From Clostridia bacterium (GTDB lineage: Bacteria > Bacillota > Clostridia > TANB77 > CAG-465): a stretch of DNA of 64,000 nt. Below are positions 41,558 through 53,076 of this stretch, piece by piece. The notes beneath the pieces were generated by a model, which had not been told where the DNA came from, did not search any database, and worked only from the letters and a program-made list of their open reading frames with translations. Positions within the stretch are counted from its first letter, which is position 1, and each line of letters opens with the position of its first letter. Location: contig JAFWCU010000001.1 of NCBI GenBank assembly GCA_017534305.1, positions 1 to 64,000 of the forward strand, read 5' to 3'. The position numbers were made by a program, and so were the translations under genes.

Positions 41558-42580
41558 ATGATAGGAATAACAAAAAGTGAATTTGAAAATTCTCTATTTA
41601 GACAAGACGTAGTTGAATATTATTTAAATATGTCTATAGAGGATATAAGATATAAATTTGGAGATATTATCCTAAATATTGTAGATTATGAAACAAATGA
41701 TGCACATCATTGTTATGATGTATTTGAGCATACTTTACTTACTGTAAGAGATATACCTTATGGTGAGCTATCTCGTGAAGAATTATTATTACTTAAAATA
41801 GCAGCTTTCTTACATGATGTTTCAAAGCCTACATTACAAGAAGGACAAAGAAATAATATAGAATCTTCTAAAATGGCAGAAAACTTTTTAATTGAACTAG
41901 GATATTCACTAGAAGAAATAAAAAGAATTTGTTTTTATATTGAACATATTAATGATTTTGTTCATTATAAAGATGAAGTACCATACTATTATGAGCATAG
42001 TGCAGTAATTAGAAAAATATCTGCATTATCTATTTCAGAAAAAATGATAGAAAATGCTTATGATTTTAAATCTTGTGGTATAGATGAACTTCAAACAAAA
42101 GCTCTTTGTTATTATTTAGTAAGAGATGAAGAATGGCCACTTTTTGAAGATGTTAAAGGAAATGAAGTATATATTGAACCTTTAAATATACCTAAAGCAA
42201 TAAATAAAGTGTTAGATTCAAAAAGAGATTTTATTCCAACACTTAAAGATTATAAAATGCTTGTTAAACTTTCAATTTCAAATTATAAAGCTCAAGCTAA
42301 AAGAACATTCAGACGTGGTAAACTTGTAGCTACACGTGCAGAAAAGGTTAGAGTTGCTGCAATAATAGAAGCGATACTACCTGAAGCATACAAAATATAT
42401 AAAGCTGCTGTTGAAAGATATCAAGTAGATAGTGAGCTAACACATGCTCTTGTAGATATTACAAATGAATATAATGAACTAGTAGCTATGAATCAAGTAG
42501 AGCAAATGAGAGAAGATAACGCTAAAAACTTAATGAATAAATTTAATGATATGAAGATTCGTTTAACAATGAAATCTTAG
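41558..42580 (+). CDS. HD-domain protein related to tRNA nucleotidyltransferase HD regions
   Basis: A 340-residue product. The HD metal site is visible in CYDVFEHTLLTV (His) and IAAFLHDVSKP (His-Asp) at about residues 60-100, with HYKDEVPYYYEHS later. This arrangement resembles the HD part of CCA-adding/poly(A) polymerases, but the nucleotidyltransferase head (GSxAR...D-D) is absent. The C-terminal third is helical and basic (AKRTFRRGKLVATRAEKVR), perhaps nucleic-acid binding. The start is the ATG at 41558. The GTG at 41546 overlaps AAAGGTGA. It is followed by an unknown gene 9 bases later. Confidence 0.78.
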   Translation: MIGITKSEFENSLFRQDVVEYYLNMSIEDIRYKFGDIILNIVDYETNDAHHCYDVFEHTLLTVRDIPYGELSREELLLLKIAAFLHDVSKPTLQEGQRNNIESSKMAENFLIELGYSLEEIKRICFYIEHINDFVHYKDEVPYYYEHSAVIRKISALSISEKMIENAYDFKSCGIDELQTKALCYYLVRDEEWPLFEDVKGNEVYIEPLNIPKAINKVLDSKRDFIPTLKDYKMLVKLSISNYKAQAKRTFRRGKLVATRAEKVRVAAIIEAILPEAYKIYKAAVERYQVDSELTHALVDITNEYNELVAMNQVEQMREDNAKNLMNKFNDMKIRLTMKS

Positions 42581-42589
42581 GAGGGTTAT

Positions 42590-42991
42590 ATGCAAGAAGA
42601 ATATAATTTACCTGCCATAAGGGAAAATTCGTTTTTTAATAGTATAAAAAAGATTTTCCAAGGCGTGTTTAATATAAGACGTAGAAAAAGAGACCAAAAA
42701 AGAAAAAGCATTATGGCTCAACGTGCAATGCAAAAGAAAAATGTGCAAACTGATCATGTTGAGATTCAAGAAACACATAAAAGAGTAGATATTTATGAGT
42801 TCCAAGCAATGTATAAAAGGGGAGAAATTCCTATTGAAAATATGAATGAAGACCAAAAATATGCTTTAATTAAACTTTTTGAAATGCAAAATGAAAGACT
42901 TAAAGAAAGTATTGAGGTTCATAAGAAAAATACAATTGCATATAATGCTGAAGTAGATAGATTGAAAAGAGAATTAGACATTATACAATAA
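42590..42991 (+). CDS. unknown basic/coiled-coil protein
   Basis: A 133-residue soluble product with a strongly basic patch near residues 28-42 (RRRKRDQKRKS) and a C-terminal helix with heptad-like spacing that could form a coiled coil. I recognise no family. The ATG follows TAGGAGGGTTAT. It is co-transcribed with the HD-domain gene and ends at a strong terminator, so the two may work together. Confidence 0.68.
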   Translation: MQEEYNLPAIRENSFFNSIKKIFQGVFNIRRRKRDQKRKSIMAQRAMQKKNVQTDHVEIQETHKRVDIYEFQAMYKRGEIPIENMNEDQKYALIKLFEMQNERLKESIEVHKKNTIAYNAEVDRLKRELDIIQ

Positions 42992-43009
42992 TTAGTTTTT
43001 CGTTAAATT

Positions 43010-43041
43010 TAGTGCAAGTTTTTATGCTTGCACTTTTTTAT
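43010..43041 (+). terminator. terminator of the HD-domain/unknown pair
   Basis: AGTGCAAG/CTTGCACT stem with an 8-base loop and six T's. Confidence 0.88.
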
Positions 43042-43046
43042 TTTCC

Positions 43047-43075
43047 TTGAAAAAATATATAATATATAGTACAAT
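43047..43075 (+). promoter_or_regulatory. promoter of ligA-mfd operon
   Basis: TTGAAA (43047-43052), a 17-base spacer and TACAAT (43070-43075). Confidence 0.7.
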
Positions 43076-43093
43076 ATTTGTGTGAGAAAAATT

Positions 43094-45172
<2,079 letters not shown>

Positions 45173-45185
45173 AGGAGATGTGTAA

Positions 45186-48100
45186 ATGAATCCACTAGTT
45201 AAAGCTCTTGGATGTAGCACAAATTATGCAAGTCTTTTAAAAAAGATTAAAGCAAAAGAAAATAGTAAATTAAGTATCACCGGCCTTACTGATAGCAGTA
45301 AGGCTTGGATGGTTTACGGTATAACAGAAAATTCAGATAAAAGCTCACTTGTTATTTGTAACAATATGTTTCAAGTAAATAAGATAATACAAGACTTAAA
45401 ATTTTTATCTGATGATATTGAAATAATATATCTTCCTGCACGTCAACTTCAATATTATGATATTGATGCAGAAAGTAAGGATATATCTAACCAAAGAATG
45501 TATGCAATTGAAAAGATTTTAAGTGGAAAAAGAAATATTGTTGTTACTACAATAGATGCTTTACTTGTTAAAATGTTTCCAAATGCAAGATATAAGGGTG
45601 AAGAGTTCTGTATAAAAAATAATGATACAATCTCAATTAATGAGGTTGTAGATAAGCTTTCTAAATTTGGATTTGAACGTACAGAAAACGTTGAAGGTAA
45701 AGGCCAATTTGCTGTACGTGGTGGTATTATAGATGTTTTTTGCATTAATAATGACTTACCTTTTAGAATTGAATTTTTTGGAGATGAAGTAGATAGCATT
45801 AGAACTTTTGACCCAATTACTCAAAGAAGTATAGATACTGTAAAACAAATAGATATGTCTCAAGTATCAGAAAACTATGTGACTAAAGAAAAAATAGATG
45901 CAGTAGTATCTGAACTTGAAAACTTTGTTCATAAAGAAGATATATCTCAAGAGCTAAAAGCAAATATAGAATCAGATATAGAAAAGATAAAAAATGGCTC
46001 GCTGGACAATTTAATAGATAAATATTTTAATATTTTAGTTAAAAGACCAGAAAATATTTTGGACTATGTTACAGAATATAATGTTTTTGTAGATGAACCT
46101 TCAAAATGTAGAGAAAAAGCTCAAAATGTAGGGTATGAGAATAATGAAACCATAAAAATACTTGCAGATAGAGAATATATTTATATGCCTTTTGTAAATA
46201 CATATTTGGGCTATGAGGAAATAGAAACTCGTCTTGAACATGAACTAAATTCTATTTATATGGAACGTATAAGCATAGATAAAGTAGTTTCTAGAGGAAG
46301 AGATGTATATAATTTTAGTATTAAAGAGGCAAATTTTTATAAATCTTCTCTTGAAGTACTAAACTTAGATATTGAACGTTCAAAAGATAAAGCTATTCTT
46401 CTTGTATTTCCAACTGAGGTTAGATATAACCAAGTTAAAGGTTACCTTCATGATTCAAAAATAAAAGTAGAAGAGCTTCAATCTGTGTTTGCTATAGATG
46501 AGTTAGATACAGGTAAGGTATATATTACTCGTGGAATAATGTCTGGTGGTTTTTATTCAGATGAATTTCAAATTTTAGTAATTGCAGAACCTGTAAGTGG
46601 GCTTTCTACTACTCAAAAGAAAATTAAGAAAACAGAAACTGGACAAAGAATTAACACATATGCAGATTTAAATGAAGGAGATTTTGTTGTTCATGAAAAT
46701 CATGGTATAGGAATTTATCGTGGTGTTGAAACAATAAAAATGGGAGATACTCAAAAAGATTATATTAAGATTGAGTATTCAGATAGAGGTGTACTATATG
46801 TACCAATTCAGCAATTAGATTGTGTTGGTAAATATGTATGTGATGATGGAGCAAAACCAAAAATTAACAAACTTGGTGGAAAAGAATGGGAGCACACTAA
46901 AGCTAAAGTTCAATCTCACGTAAAAGAGATGGCTAAAGAATTAATGCTTCTTTATGCAAAACGTGAAAAAATGACAGGCTTTGCATATGATCCTGATACA
47001 CCATGGCAAAAAGAATTTGAAGATTCTTTTGAATATGAACTTACTCCAGACCAAAAAACATCTATTGAAGAAATAAAAGAAGATATGGAATCGGATAAAC
47101 CAATGGATAGGCTTTTATGTGGAGATGTTGGTTATGGTAAGACTGAGCTTGCTCTTCGTGCAGCATTTAAAGCTGTAATGAGCAGCAAACAAGTTGCATA
47201 TCTTGTTCCTACTACTGTTCTTGCTCTTCAACAATTTAGAACATTTGAGACAAGGATGAAAGATTTTGGAATAAGAGTAGAATTCTTAAGTAGATTTAAA
47301 ACTAAAAAAGAGCAAACTAAGATTTTAAAAGACTTAGTAGATGGAAAAATAGATATTTTAATTGGAACACATAGAATTCTTTCAAAAGATGTATTTTTTA
47401 AAGATTTAGGTCTTCTTATTATAGATGAGGAACATAGATTTGGTGTTAAAGATAAAGAGGCAATAAAAGTATTAAAACAAAATGTAGATGTGCTTTCAAT
47501 GACCGCAACACCAATTCCTAGAACTTTACATATGTCTATGATAGGTATTCGTGGAATGAGTACTTTAAGTGAACCACCAATGGAGAGGTTACCAGTTCAT
47601 ACTTATGTACTTGAATATGATGAAAATGTTATACGTGAAGGTATTGAAAAAGAGCTTTCTCGTGATGGACAAGTAATATACTTAAATAACAGAGTAAACA
47701 AATTAGATGAAATTGTTGGAAAACTTCATAAAATGGTACCTGAAGCAAGAATAGGAGTAGCTCATGGTCAAATGCCACCAGAGATGGTTGAAGATGTAAT
47801 GCTACAATTTATTACTCATGAGATAGATATTATTGTATGTACAACAATTCTTGAGTCCGGTATAGATGTTCCAAACGCAAATACATTAATTGTTGAAGAT
47901 GCAGATACTCTAGGACTTGCTCAGCTTTACCAAATTCGTGGAAGAGTTGGAAGATCAAACAGGCTTGCATATGCTTATATAACTTACGAAGCGGATAAAT
48001 CTTTATCTGAAGTATCAGAAAAAAGACTTAAAGCGATTAAAGACTTTACTGAGTTTGGAAGTGGATTTAAGATTGCTCTTCGTGACCTTGAAATAAGAGG

Positions 48101-48611
48101 AGCTGGAAATCTTCTTGGACGTGAGCAACATGGCCATATGGCAAAAGTTGGATACGAATTATATCTTGCACTTCTTGAAAAAGCAATTCGAGAAGAAAAG
48201 GAAGGAAAAGATGCTACAGCTAAAGAAGATATAAATAAAGAAGTTAAGATAGATATTGATGTATCTGCATATATTAGTGATTTATATATTAAAGATCCAA
48301 TACAAAAAATAGATATGTATCAAAAAATATCAGACATTAAAAATGAAGAAGATTCTATGGATGTAGTAGATGAGCTACTTGATAGATTTGGAGATATACC
48401 TAAAGAGACAGAAAATCTTATTAAAATTGTTGAAATCAGAAATAAGGCTAGAAGTCTTGGTATTACTAGAATTTTAGCTACAAAATCTATGATCAAGTTT
48501 GAACCTATGAATACAAAGATTGCGTTGACAAATGATTTCAATAATGATATACTTATCCGTGTACAGTTAGAGATAGATAAAATGTTAAATACTATTAAAG
48601 AAAAGGGGTAA
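45186..48611 (+). CDS. mfd: transcription-repair coupling factor Mfd
   Basis: Mfd removes RNA polymerase stalled at lesions and recruits UvrA. The 1141-residue product has the UvrB-like N-terminal domains (QLQYYDIDAESKD, FAVRGGIIDVF), the RNAP-interaction (CarD-like) domain GDFVVHENHGIGIYRG near 495-510, the helicase with GDVGYGKTELALRAAFK and IIDEEHRFG, and a TRCF C-terminal domain. UvrA is encoded at 56761 in the same window. It starts 13 bases after ligA behind AAAGGAGATGTGTAA. Confidence 0.97.
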   Translation: MNPLVKALGCSTNYASLLKKIKAKENSKLSITGLTDSSKAWMVYGITENSDKSSLVICNNMFQVNKIIQDLKFLSDDIEIIYLPARQLQYYDIDAESKDISNQRMYAIEKILSGKRNIVVTTIDALLVKMFPNARYKGEEFCIKNNDTISINEVVDKLSKFGFERTENVEGKGQFAVRGGIIDVFCINNDLPFRIEFFGDEVDSIRTFDPITQRSIDTVKQIDMSQVSENYVTKEKIDAVVSELENFVHKEDISQELKANIESDIEKIKNGSLDNLIDKYFNILVKRPENILDYVTEYNVFVDEPSKCREKAQNVGYENNETIKILADREYIYMPFVNTYLGYEEIETRLEHELNSIYMERISIDKVVSRGRDVYNFSIKEANFYKSSLEVLNLDIERSKDKAILLVFPTEVRYNQVKGYLHDSKIKVEELQSVFAIDELDTGKVYITRGIMSGGFYSDEFQILVIAEPVSGLSTTQKKIKKTETGQRINTYADLNEGDFVVHENHGIGIYRGVETIKMGDTQKDYIKIEYSDRGVLYVPIQQLDCVGKYVCDDGAKPKINKLGGKEWEHTKAKVQSHVKEMAKELMLLYAKREKMTGFAYDPDTPWQKEFEDSFEYELTPDQKTSIEEIKEDMESDKPMDRLLCGDVGYGKTELALRAAFKAVMSSKQVAYLVPTTVLALQQFRTFETRMKDFGIRVEFLSRFKTKKEQTKILKDLVDGKIDILIGTHRILSKDVFFKDLGLLIIDEEHRFGVKDKEAIKVLKQNVDVLSMTATPIPRTLHMSMIGIRGMSTLSEPPMERLPVHTYVLEYDENVIREGIEKELSRDGQVIYLNNRVNKLDEIVGKLHKMVPEARIGVAHGQMPPEMVEDVMLQFITHEIDIIVCTTILESGIDVPNANTLIVEDADTLGLAQLYQIRGRVGRSNRLAYAYITYEADKSLSEVSEKRLKAIKDFTEFGSGFKIALRDLEIRGAGNLLGREQHGHMAKVGYELYLALLEKAIREEKEGKDATAKEDINKEVKIDIDVSAYISDLYIKDPIQKIDMYQKISDIKNEEDSMDVVDELLDRFGDIPKETENLIKIVEIRNKARSLGITRILATKSMIKFEPMNTKIALTNDFNNDILIRVQLEIDKMLNTIKEKG

Positions 48612-48615
48612 AGAT

Positions 48616-49713
48616 ATGGACATTAAAAACAAAAATTTAAAAGCCGGAAATGAAAACGGTATAATTATCGCAATACTAGCTATATTACTTGTTTTAGTAT
48701 TAGTAATTGTAGGAACTGTAGTATTAAAAGACAATGCTGCTGTTGCAAAATTTGATGGTGGTAAAGTTACAAAGAAAGAATATCAAGTATACTATGAGAT
48801 GTTCTCAAGTTATTTAAAATCTTATGGATATGATTCAAATTCAATTCCAGAAGAAATATTATTAAAAGCTGCTCAAGATAAAATGATTGTTACAGATGCT
48901 AAAAAAGCAGGTGTAAAACTATCTAAAGAAGATAAAAAAGAAGTAGATGAAATTTTTAGTAATGAAGAATATATTAATTATTTTAAAGAGAACTATGATT
49001 TCAGTATAGATACATTAAGACAAATCTATTATAACGATTATATTATTCAAGCATATATTAAAAAATTAGCAACAGAAACTGAAGATGCTAAAATTGAAGA
49101 ATATATTAAAAATCAATATGCTGAAGGCGAAACAATTGATATGAATGAATATGATACATCACATATCTTGTTTTCATTTACTAAAGATGACGGAACAAGT
49201 ATGACAGATGAAGAAAAAGCAAATCTTAAAGCTACAGCTGAAGGTGTTCTAGCACGTGCAGTTGCTGGTGAAGACTTTGCAGCACTTGCAAAAGAATATT
49301 CAGATGATGATGGTACAGTAGAAGGAGATAATCCAGGACAATACAAAATGTATATGGATGGAAATACTGTTCAAGAATATTCAGATGCTGTAAAATCAAT
49401 GAAACCAGGTGAAGTTAAAGCTACTTTAGTTGAAACAGCTTATGGATATCATATAATTAAATTAAATGCAGTTAATGAGAATGGAAGAGTAAAGAGCGAA
49501 ACTGTTAGAGAACAATATGCTAATACTCTATTTGATAACATCGTAGAAGATAAACACTTAGATTATGATTTAGAAGCATTCAAAAAATATGTTAAATCTA
49601 TAGATGCAGATGCATATTCTGCACAATCAGCAACTGATACAGATACAGCAACACCAACTGATGGTCAAGTTATAAATGTAGATGAAAACGGAAACGTTAC
49701 AACAGGAGAATAA
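48616..49713 (+). CDS. membrane-anchored parvulin-type peptidyl-prolyl isomerase (PrsA/SurA-like)
   Basis: A foldase-type protein for secreted proteins. The 365-residue product has a membrane anchor (about 15-37) rather than a lipobox Cys, a SurA-like N-terminal helical domain, and a rotamase domain (about 170-290) with DTSHILF, SDDDGTVEGDNPGQY and AYGYHIIKL, the usual parvulin signatures. It has a Thr/Asp-rich tail. It follows mfd by 4 bases and may assist wall enzymes such as the PBP and the glucosaminidase, which is inference. Confidence 0.9.
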   Translation: MDIKNKNLKAGNENGIIIAILAILLVLVLVIVGTVVLKDNAAVAKFDGGKVTKKEYQVYYEMFSSYLKSYGYDSNSIPEEILLKAAQDKMIVTDAKKAGVKLSKEDKKEVDEIFSNEEYINYFKENYDFSIDTLRQIYYNDYIIQAYIKKLATETEDAKIEEYIKNQYAEGETIDMNEYDTSHILFSFTKDDGTSMTDEEKANLKATAEGVLARAVAGEDFAALAKEYSDDDGTVEGDNPGQYKMYMDGNTVQEYSDAVKSMKPGEVKATLVETAYGYHIIKLNAVNENGRVKSETVREQYANTLFDNIVEDKHLDYDLEAFKKYVKSIDADAYSAQSATDTDTATPTDGQVINVDENGNVTTGE

Positions 49714-49714
49714 T

Positions 49715-50521
49715 ATGGAACAAATCATTAGCAAAACAAACAGTAATGTTAAGTTTGTAAGTAGCCTAAATGAAAAGAAATTCAGACAAAAGAATAATGC
49801 TTTTTATTTAGAAGGAATTAAAGTTGTTAATGAGTTATTAGATAAAGCGATAGACATTATGTTTATCGCTTATTCTAAATCTATTCTACTTCAATCTAAT
49901 GGAGGAGAAGAACTCATCAAAAGATTAGAAAACGAGAAAAATATTAAAGTTTTAGAATTTGATGAAAAAATATTTAAATATGTAACAGATACTGTAAATC
50001 CACAAGGAGTTCTTGCAGTTATAGAAATTCCTAAATATAACCTAAAAGATGAGCTTGAAAAATTGAATGATTCTAATATTTTAATATTAGATAAAGTACC
50101 AGATCAAGGAAATTTAGGAACAATTATTAGAAGTGCAAATGCTTTTGATTGTGATTTAATAATTTGCACACTAGGTACAGCAGATATATATTCACCAAAA
50201 ACTTTAAGATCTACAATGGGAGGAATACTTAACACAAAAGTTATATATGTAGATGATGTTAATGAACTTCAAATAATTAAGGAAAAAGGGTATAAAATAG
50301 TAACAACATCATTAAATACTAATAATTCTAGTGATACATTAAATTATAAAGATAATAAGTATGCTTTTGTGGTTGGAAATGAAGCAAATGGAGTATCTAA
50401 AGAATTAGAAAATTTGTCTGATATTTTGGTTAAAATTCCTATGTCAGATAAAATTGAATCATTAAATGTTGGAGTTGCAACTTCAATAATTTTATATGAA
50501 CAATATAAAGCAAAAAAATAA
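49715..50521 (+). CDS. TrmH/SpoU-family RNA 2'-O-methyltransferase
   Basis: A SAM-dependent SPOUT methyltransferase acting on rRNA or tRNA ribose. The 268-residue product has the N-terminal substrate-binding domain (FRQKNNAFYLEGIKVV), motif 1 NLGTIIRSANAFDCD, motif 2 FVVGNEANGVSKEL, and motif 3 IPMSDKIESLNVGVATSI. These are typical of the RlmB/TsnR-like group, and the specific target is not predictable. The start is the ATG at 49715, two bases after the previous stop. An in-frame start at 49682 lies inside the upstream gene. Confidence 0.92.
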   Translation: MEQIISKTNSNVKFVSSLNEKKFRQKNNAFYLEGIKVVNELLDKAIDIMFIAYSKSILLQSNGGEELIKRLENEKNIKVLEFDEKIFKYVTDTVNPQGVLAVIEIPKYNLKDELEKLNDSNILILDKVPDQGNLGTIIRSANAFDCDLIICTLGTADIYSPKTLRSTMGGILNTKVIYVDDVNELQIIKEKGYKIVTTSLNTNNSSDTLNYKDNKYAFVVGNEANGVSKELENLSDILVKIPMSDKIESLNVGVATSIILYEQYKAKK

Positions 50522-50552
50522 ACATCTAGATATAGTCTAGATGTTTTTTTAG
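50521..50552. terminator. bidirectional terminator
   Basis: AACATCTAGA/TCTAGATGTT stem with a 5-base loop, T-run on the right and A-run on the left. It serves the ligA operon and the DUF378 gene. Confidence 0.9.
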
Positions 50553-50559
50553 AGCTTTT

Positions 50560-50778
50560 TTATGAATGACTAAGTTCTTCATCTTCATTAATTGGTCTGT
50601 ATAGTGCAATTGCTCCTATACCGCAAAGACCAACTAAGACAAATATTATTCTGCTTATTACACTTGTCATTCCACCAAAAATAGATCCTATTAGGTCCAT
50701 TTCAAATAGCCCTAAGATTCCCCAGTTTATAGCACCTATAATAACTAGGGTAAGCATTATATTGTATAAAGCCTTCAT
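50560..50778 (-). CDS. DUF378-family small membrane protein
   Basis: A 72-residue protein with two membrane helices. The first carries the DUF378 signature IGAINWGILGLFEMDLIG and the second LVGLCGIGAIALY, with an acidic/His tail. DUF378 proteins (YuzA in Bacillus) are common in Bacillota and have no known function. The ATG follows CAGGAGGTACTT. Confidence 0.9.
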   Translation of the reverse strand: MKALYNIMLTLVIIGAINWGILGLFEMDLIGSIFGGMTSVISRIIFVLVGLCGIGAIALYRPINEDEELSHS

Positions 50779-50832
50779 AAGTACCTCCTGACAAAATAAA
50801 TATTTGTCATTAGTATTATGTACAAATTATTA

Positions 50833-51078
50833 CTAATTATTCATATATTTTTTTATTATTTCAAAAGATTTAAATGTGTAGTTTTCTTTTTTATTTTTAT
50901 AATTTTTGTTATTTGAATCATATATTTTATTAATACCAGGAATAATACTATTTAGATTAACTAAATTAGAATAATCTTTTTTTGAAGGATACATTGAAAC
51001 AAATATGACTAAACAATATATAATGCATATTGCTTTTTCTTTGATTTTTTTGTTTTTGTAATTTTTAATAATTATCAC
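50833..51078 (-). CDS. doubtful small open frame
   Basis: An 81-codon frame from a GTG, with one hydrophobic stretch (about 17-29) and a Lys/Asn-rich remainder. The ribosome binding site is poor and no clear promoter is seen. In DNA this AT-rich such a frame can arise by chance, but it is the only candidate in the 50779-51198 gap, which otherwise holds nothing I can identify. Confidence 0.28.
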   Translation of the reverse strand: MIIIKNYKNKKIKEKAICIIYCLVIFVSMYPSKKDYSNLVNLNSIIPGINKIYDSNNKNYKNKKENYTFKSFEIIKKYMNN

Positions 51079-51198
51079 CAGTAATATTATTTGAAATTTA
51101 TATTAAATTACTCTTAATTATTTATTCTATTTATGTCTAAAGTTGTTTTATACATTTTTCACTAATAAGTAGTAGTAGAATAATATTGAGGTGATTAT

Positions 51199-51600
51199 AT
51201 GAAAATTTGTGCGTTAGTGGCTAATTTTATGCATTCAGTTATAATTACAAATAATTTTGTAAGAAAAGATTTTAAAAAATGTAAGGTTGTATTTATTACT
51301 CAAAATTCCCAAAAAGACAAATTAAATTCTTTTGTTAGTAATTATTTTAAAAATAAAACTGTGGATTTTGTTGAGTGGGGAGATGAAACTAACACTTATT
51401 CTTATGATTTAAATACAATTTTTGCAGTTTATGGAAGTGATTTATTTATAGCAAGAGTAAATAGGTATATAAATATGCTAAAGCTTTCTAATATGGTTAT
51501 AGACTTATATGATATTACATCAATAAAATGCAGTGTTGAAGATATTGTCTTATCTCATGATTATTTTTTAAATTCAAGTGGTATAAAAGTAAAAAAATAG
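51199..51600 (+). CDS. unknown small cytosolic protein
   Basis: A 133-residue product with an alternating strand/helix pattern in the first half (CKVVFITQN, then KTVDFVEWGDE). No family is recognised. The ATG follows TTGAGGTGATTAT, a good ribosome binding site. No convincing promoter is seen. It lies upstream of a glycosyltransferase gene that has its own promoter. Confidence 0.6.
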   Translation: MKICALVANFMHSVIITNNFVRKDFKKCKVVFITQNSQKDKLNSFVSNYFKNKTVDFVEWGDETNTYSYDLNTIFAVYGSDLFIARVNRYINMLKLSNMVIDLYDITSIKCSVEDIVLSHDYFLNSSGIKVKK

Positions 51601-51607
51601 TAATATA

Positions 51608-51636
51608 TTGAGAAAAAATTTCCTTTATAGTATAAT
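51608..51636 (+). promoter_or_regulatory. promoter of the monofunctional glycosyltransferase gene
   Basis: TTGAGA (51608-51613), a 17-base spacer and TATAAT (51631-51636). Confidence 0.78.
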
Positions 51637-51662
51637 TAAAACATAAAGGAAGTGATTATATC

Positions 51663-52388
51663 TTGAGAACATTTTTCAAGGGTATAAAAAAATTAATAGT
51701 TCTAATTTTAGTAATAATAATATTTGTTGTTGGCTATTTTGTTAAGGATGGTTATGATTTGTATAAAGCGGCAATAGATGAAATGTCACTGGAGGCAAGG
51801 GTTAAGAATCTAAAAGAAATGGACAATTATACAAAACTAGAAGATATATCTAAATACTATTTAGATGGATTAATTGCAGTCGAAGACAAAAGATTCTATG
51901 AGCATCATGGTGTGGATATATATGCAATTGGTGGAGCTGCATTATATATTTTTCAAAACCAAAAAGTTGGTTTTGGAGCAAGTACTATTTCACAACAGTT
52001 AGCAAAAAATCTTGTTTTAGATCAAAGAAAAAAATTGGTGAGAAAAATTGCAGAGATATTTGCAACTATAGATATTGAAAAAAATTATAGCAAAGATGAA
52101 ATACTTGAAATGTATGCAAATATTTCATATTTTGGAGATGGATACTATGGTATAGGAAATGCATCTAAAGGATATTTTGGAAAAGAACCAAAAGAATTGG
52201 ATTTAAACGAAGCAACTCTTCTTGCAGGACTTCCAAATGCTCCTAGTGTTTACCAATTAAGTAATAATAATGATGGAACTTATTTAAGACAGATTAAAGT
52301 TATACAGTCTATGATTAAAAATGGCACTTTAGATCAAAATGAAGGCGACGCACTTATTGAAAAAATAAAAAATGAAAGGGGAATATAA
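51663..52388 (+). CDS. mtgA-like: monofunctional peptidoglycan glycosyltransferase (GT51)
   Basis: A 241-residue membrane-anchored glycan-chain polymerase using lipid II. It has an N-terminal membrane helix (about 9-27), the GT51 motif 1 AVEDKRFYEHHGVD with catalytic Glu74 and the usual His, motif 2 GFGASTISQQLAKNL, then RKIAEIFATIDIE and the later ILEMYANISYFGDG. It has no transpeptidase domain. The start is a TTG at 51663 downstream of AAAGGAAGTGAT, since no ATG or GTG fits. It complements the PBP at 4975, whose own GT51 motif has a substituted His. Confidence 0.9.
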   Translation: MRTFFKGIKKLIVLILVIIIFVVGYFVKDGYDLYKAAIDEMSLEARVKNLKEMDNYTKLEDISKYYLDGLIAVEDKRFYEHHGVDIYAIGGAALYIFQNQKVGFGASTISQQLAKNLVLDQRKKLVRKIAEIFATIDIEKNYSKDEILEMYANISYFGDGYYGIGNASKGYFGKEPKELDLNEATLLAGLPNAPSVYQLSNNNDGTYLRQIKVIQSMIKNGTLDQNEGDALIEKIKNERGI

Positions 52389-52408
52389 TTTTCCCTTTAT
52401 TTTTTTAT
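52374..52408 (+). terminator. terminator of the glycosyltransferase gene
   Basis: AAAGGGGAA/TTTTCCCTTT stem around the stop codon, then ATTTTTTT. Confidence 0.75.
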
Positions 52409-52450
52409 TCTGAAATGTTAAAATTATTATTGTTAGAAGGAGAAAAAAAT

Positions 52451-53056
52451 ATGAATATATACATAATTAGACATGGAGACGATGATGAAAGATATAGAGG
52501 TGGATGGAGTAATTTACCTTTAATTGAAGAAGGAATAAAAAAATGCGAAAAACTTGCAGATTATATGTATAGTAACAATATAAAAATAGATAGAATTGTT
52601 TGTAGTGATTTAAAAAGAGCTAAAATGACAGCTCAGATAATTGCAGATAAATATGGTATGGATATTATTCCAGATGAAAGACTTAGAGAAAATAATAACG
52701 GAATATTTGCGGGCATGCTAAATAGTGAAGCTGAAGAAAATTATCCTCATTGTCATTTTGGCGAACTTGAGTATGACGAGGCTTTTCCTGGCGGAGAAAG
52801 CCCAAAAGAATTCTTTGAGCGTATTAAAAAAGATTTCTTTGAATTAATAGAGGAAAATAGCGATGTCGAAAATTTAGTAATTGTTACTCATGGAGGAGTA
52901 ATATCTATAGTTCGTCATATTTTAAATAATATGGAATGGTCAAATAAAAATAAAGGAATGGGAATTAAAAAAACATCTATTACAAAACTTGTTAGAGATA
53001 ATAAAGGAAATTATTCTTTTGAATATGAAAATATGATTTCACATCTTGAAAAATAG
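52451..53056 (+). CDS. histidine phosphatase superfamily (phosphoglycerate mutase-like) protein
   Basis: A 201-residue product with the phospho-His motif YIIRHGDDD (residues 4-12), CSDLKRAKMTAQII and VTHGGVISIVRH, the catalytic set of the superfamily. It could be a cofactor-dependent mutase or a small-molecule phosphatase, and sequence by eye does not decide. The start is the ATG at 52451 after AGAAGGAGAAAAAAAT. The frame beginning at 52415 lacks a ribosome binding site. The next gene (P-type ATPase) follows after 20 bases. Confidence 0.88.
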   Translation: MNIYIIRHGDDDERYRGGWSNLPLIEEGIKKCEKLADYMYSNNIKIDRIVCSDLKRAKMTAQIIADKYGMDIIPDERLRENNNGIFAGMLNSEAEENYPHCHFGELEYDEAFPGGESPKEFFERIKKDFFELIEENSDVENLVIVTHGGVISIVRHILNNMEWSNKNKGMGIKKTSITKLVRDNKGNYSFEYENMISHLEK

Positions 53057-53076
53057 CAATAATATAGAGGTGGTAT

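Noticed and set aside
53057..53076. Magnesium riboswitch before mgtA
   Set aside because: Only 20 bases separate it from the previous gene, far too short for an M-box or ykkC/mgtA-type leader.
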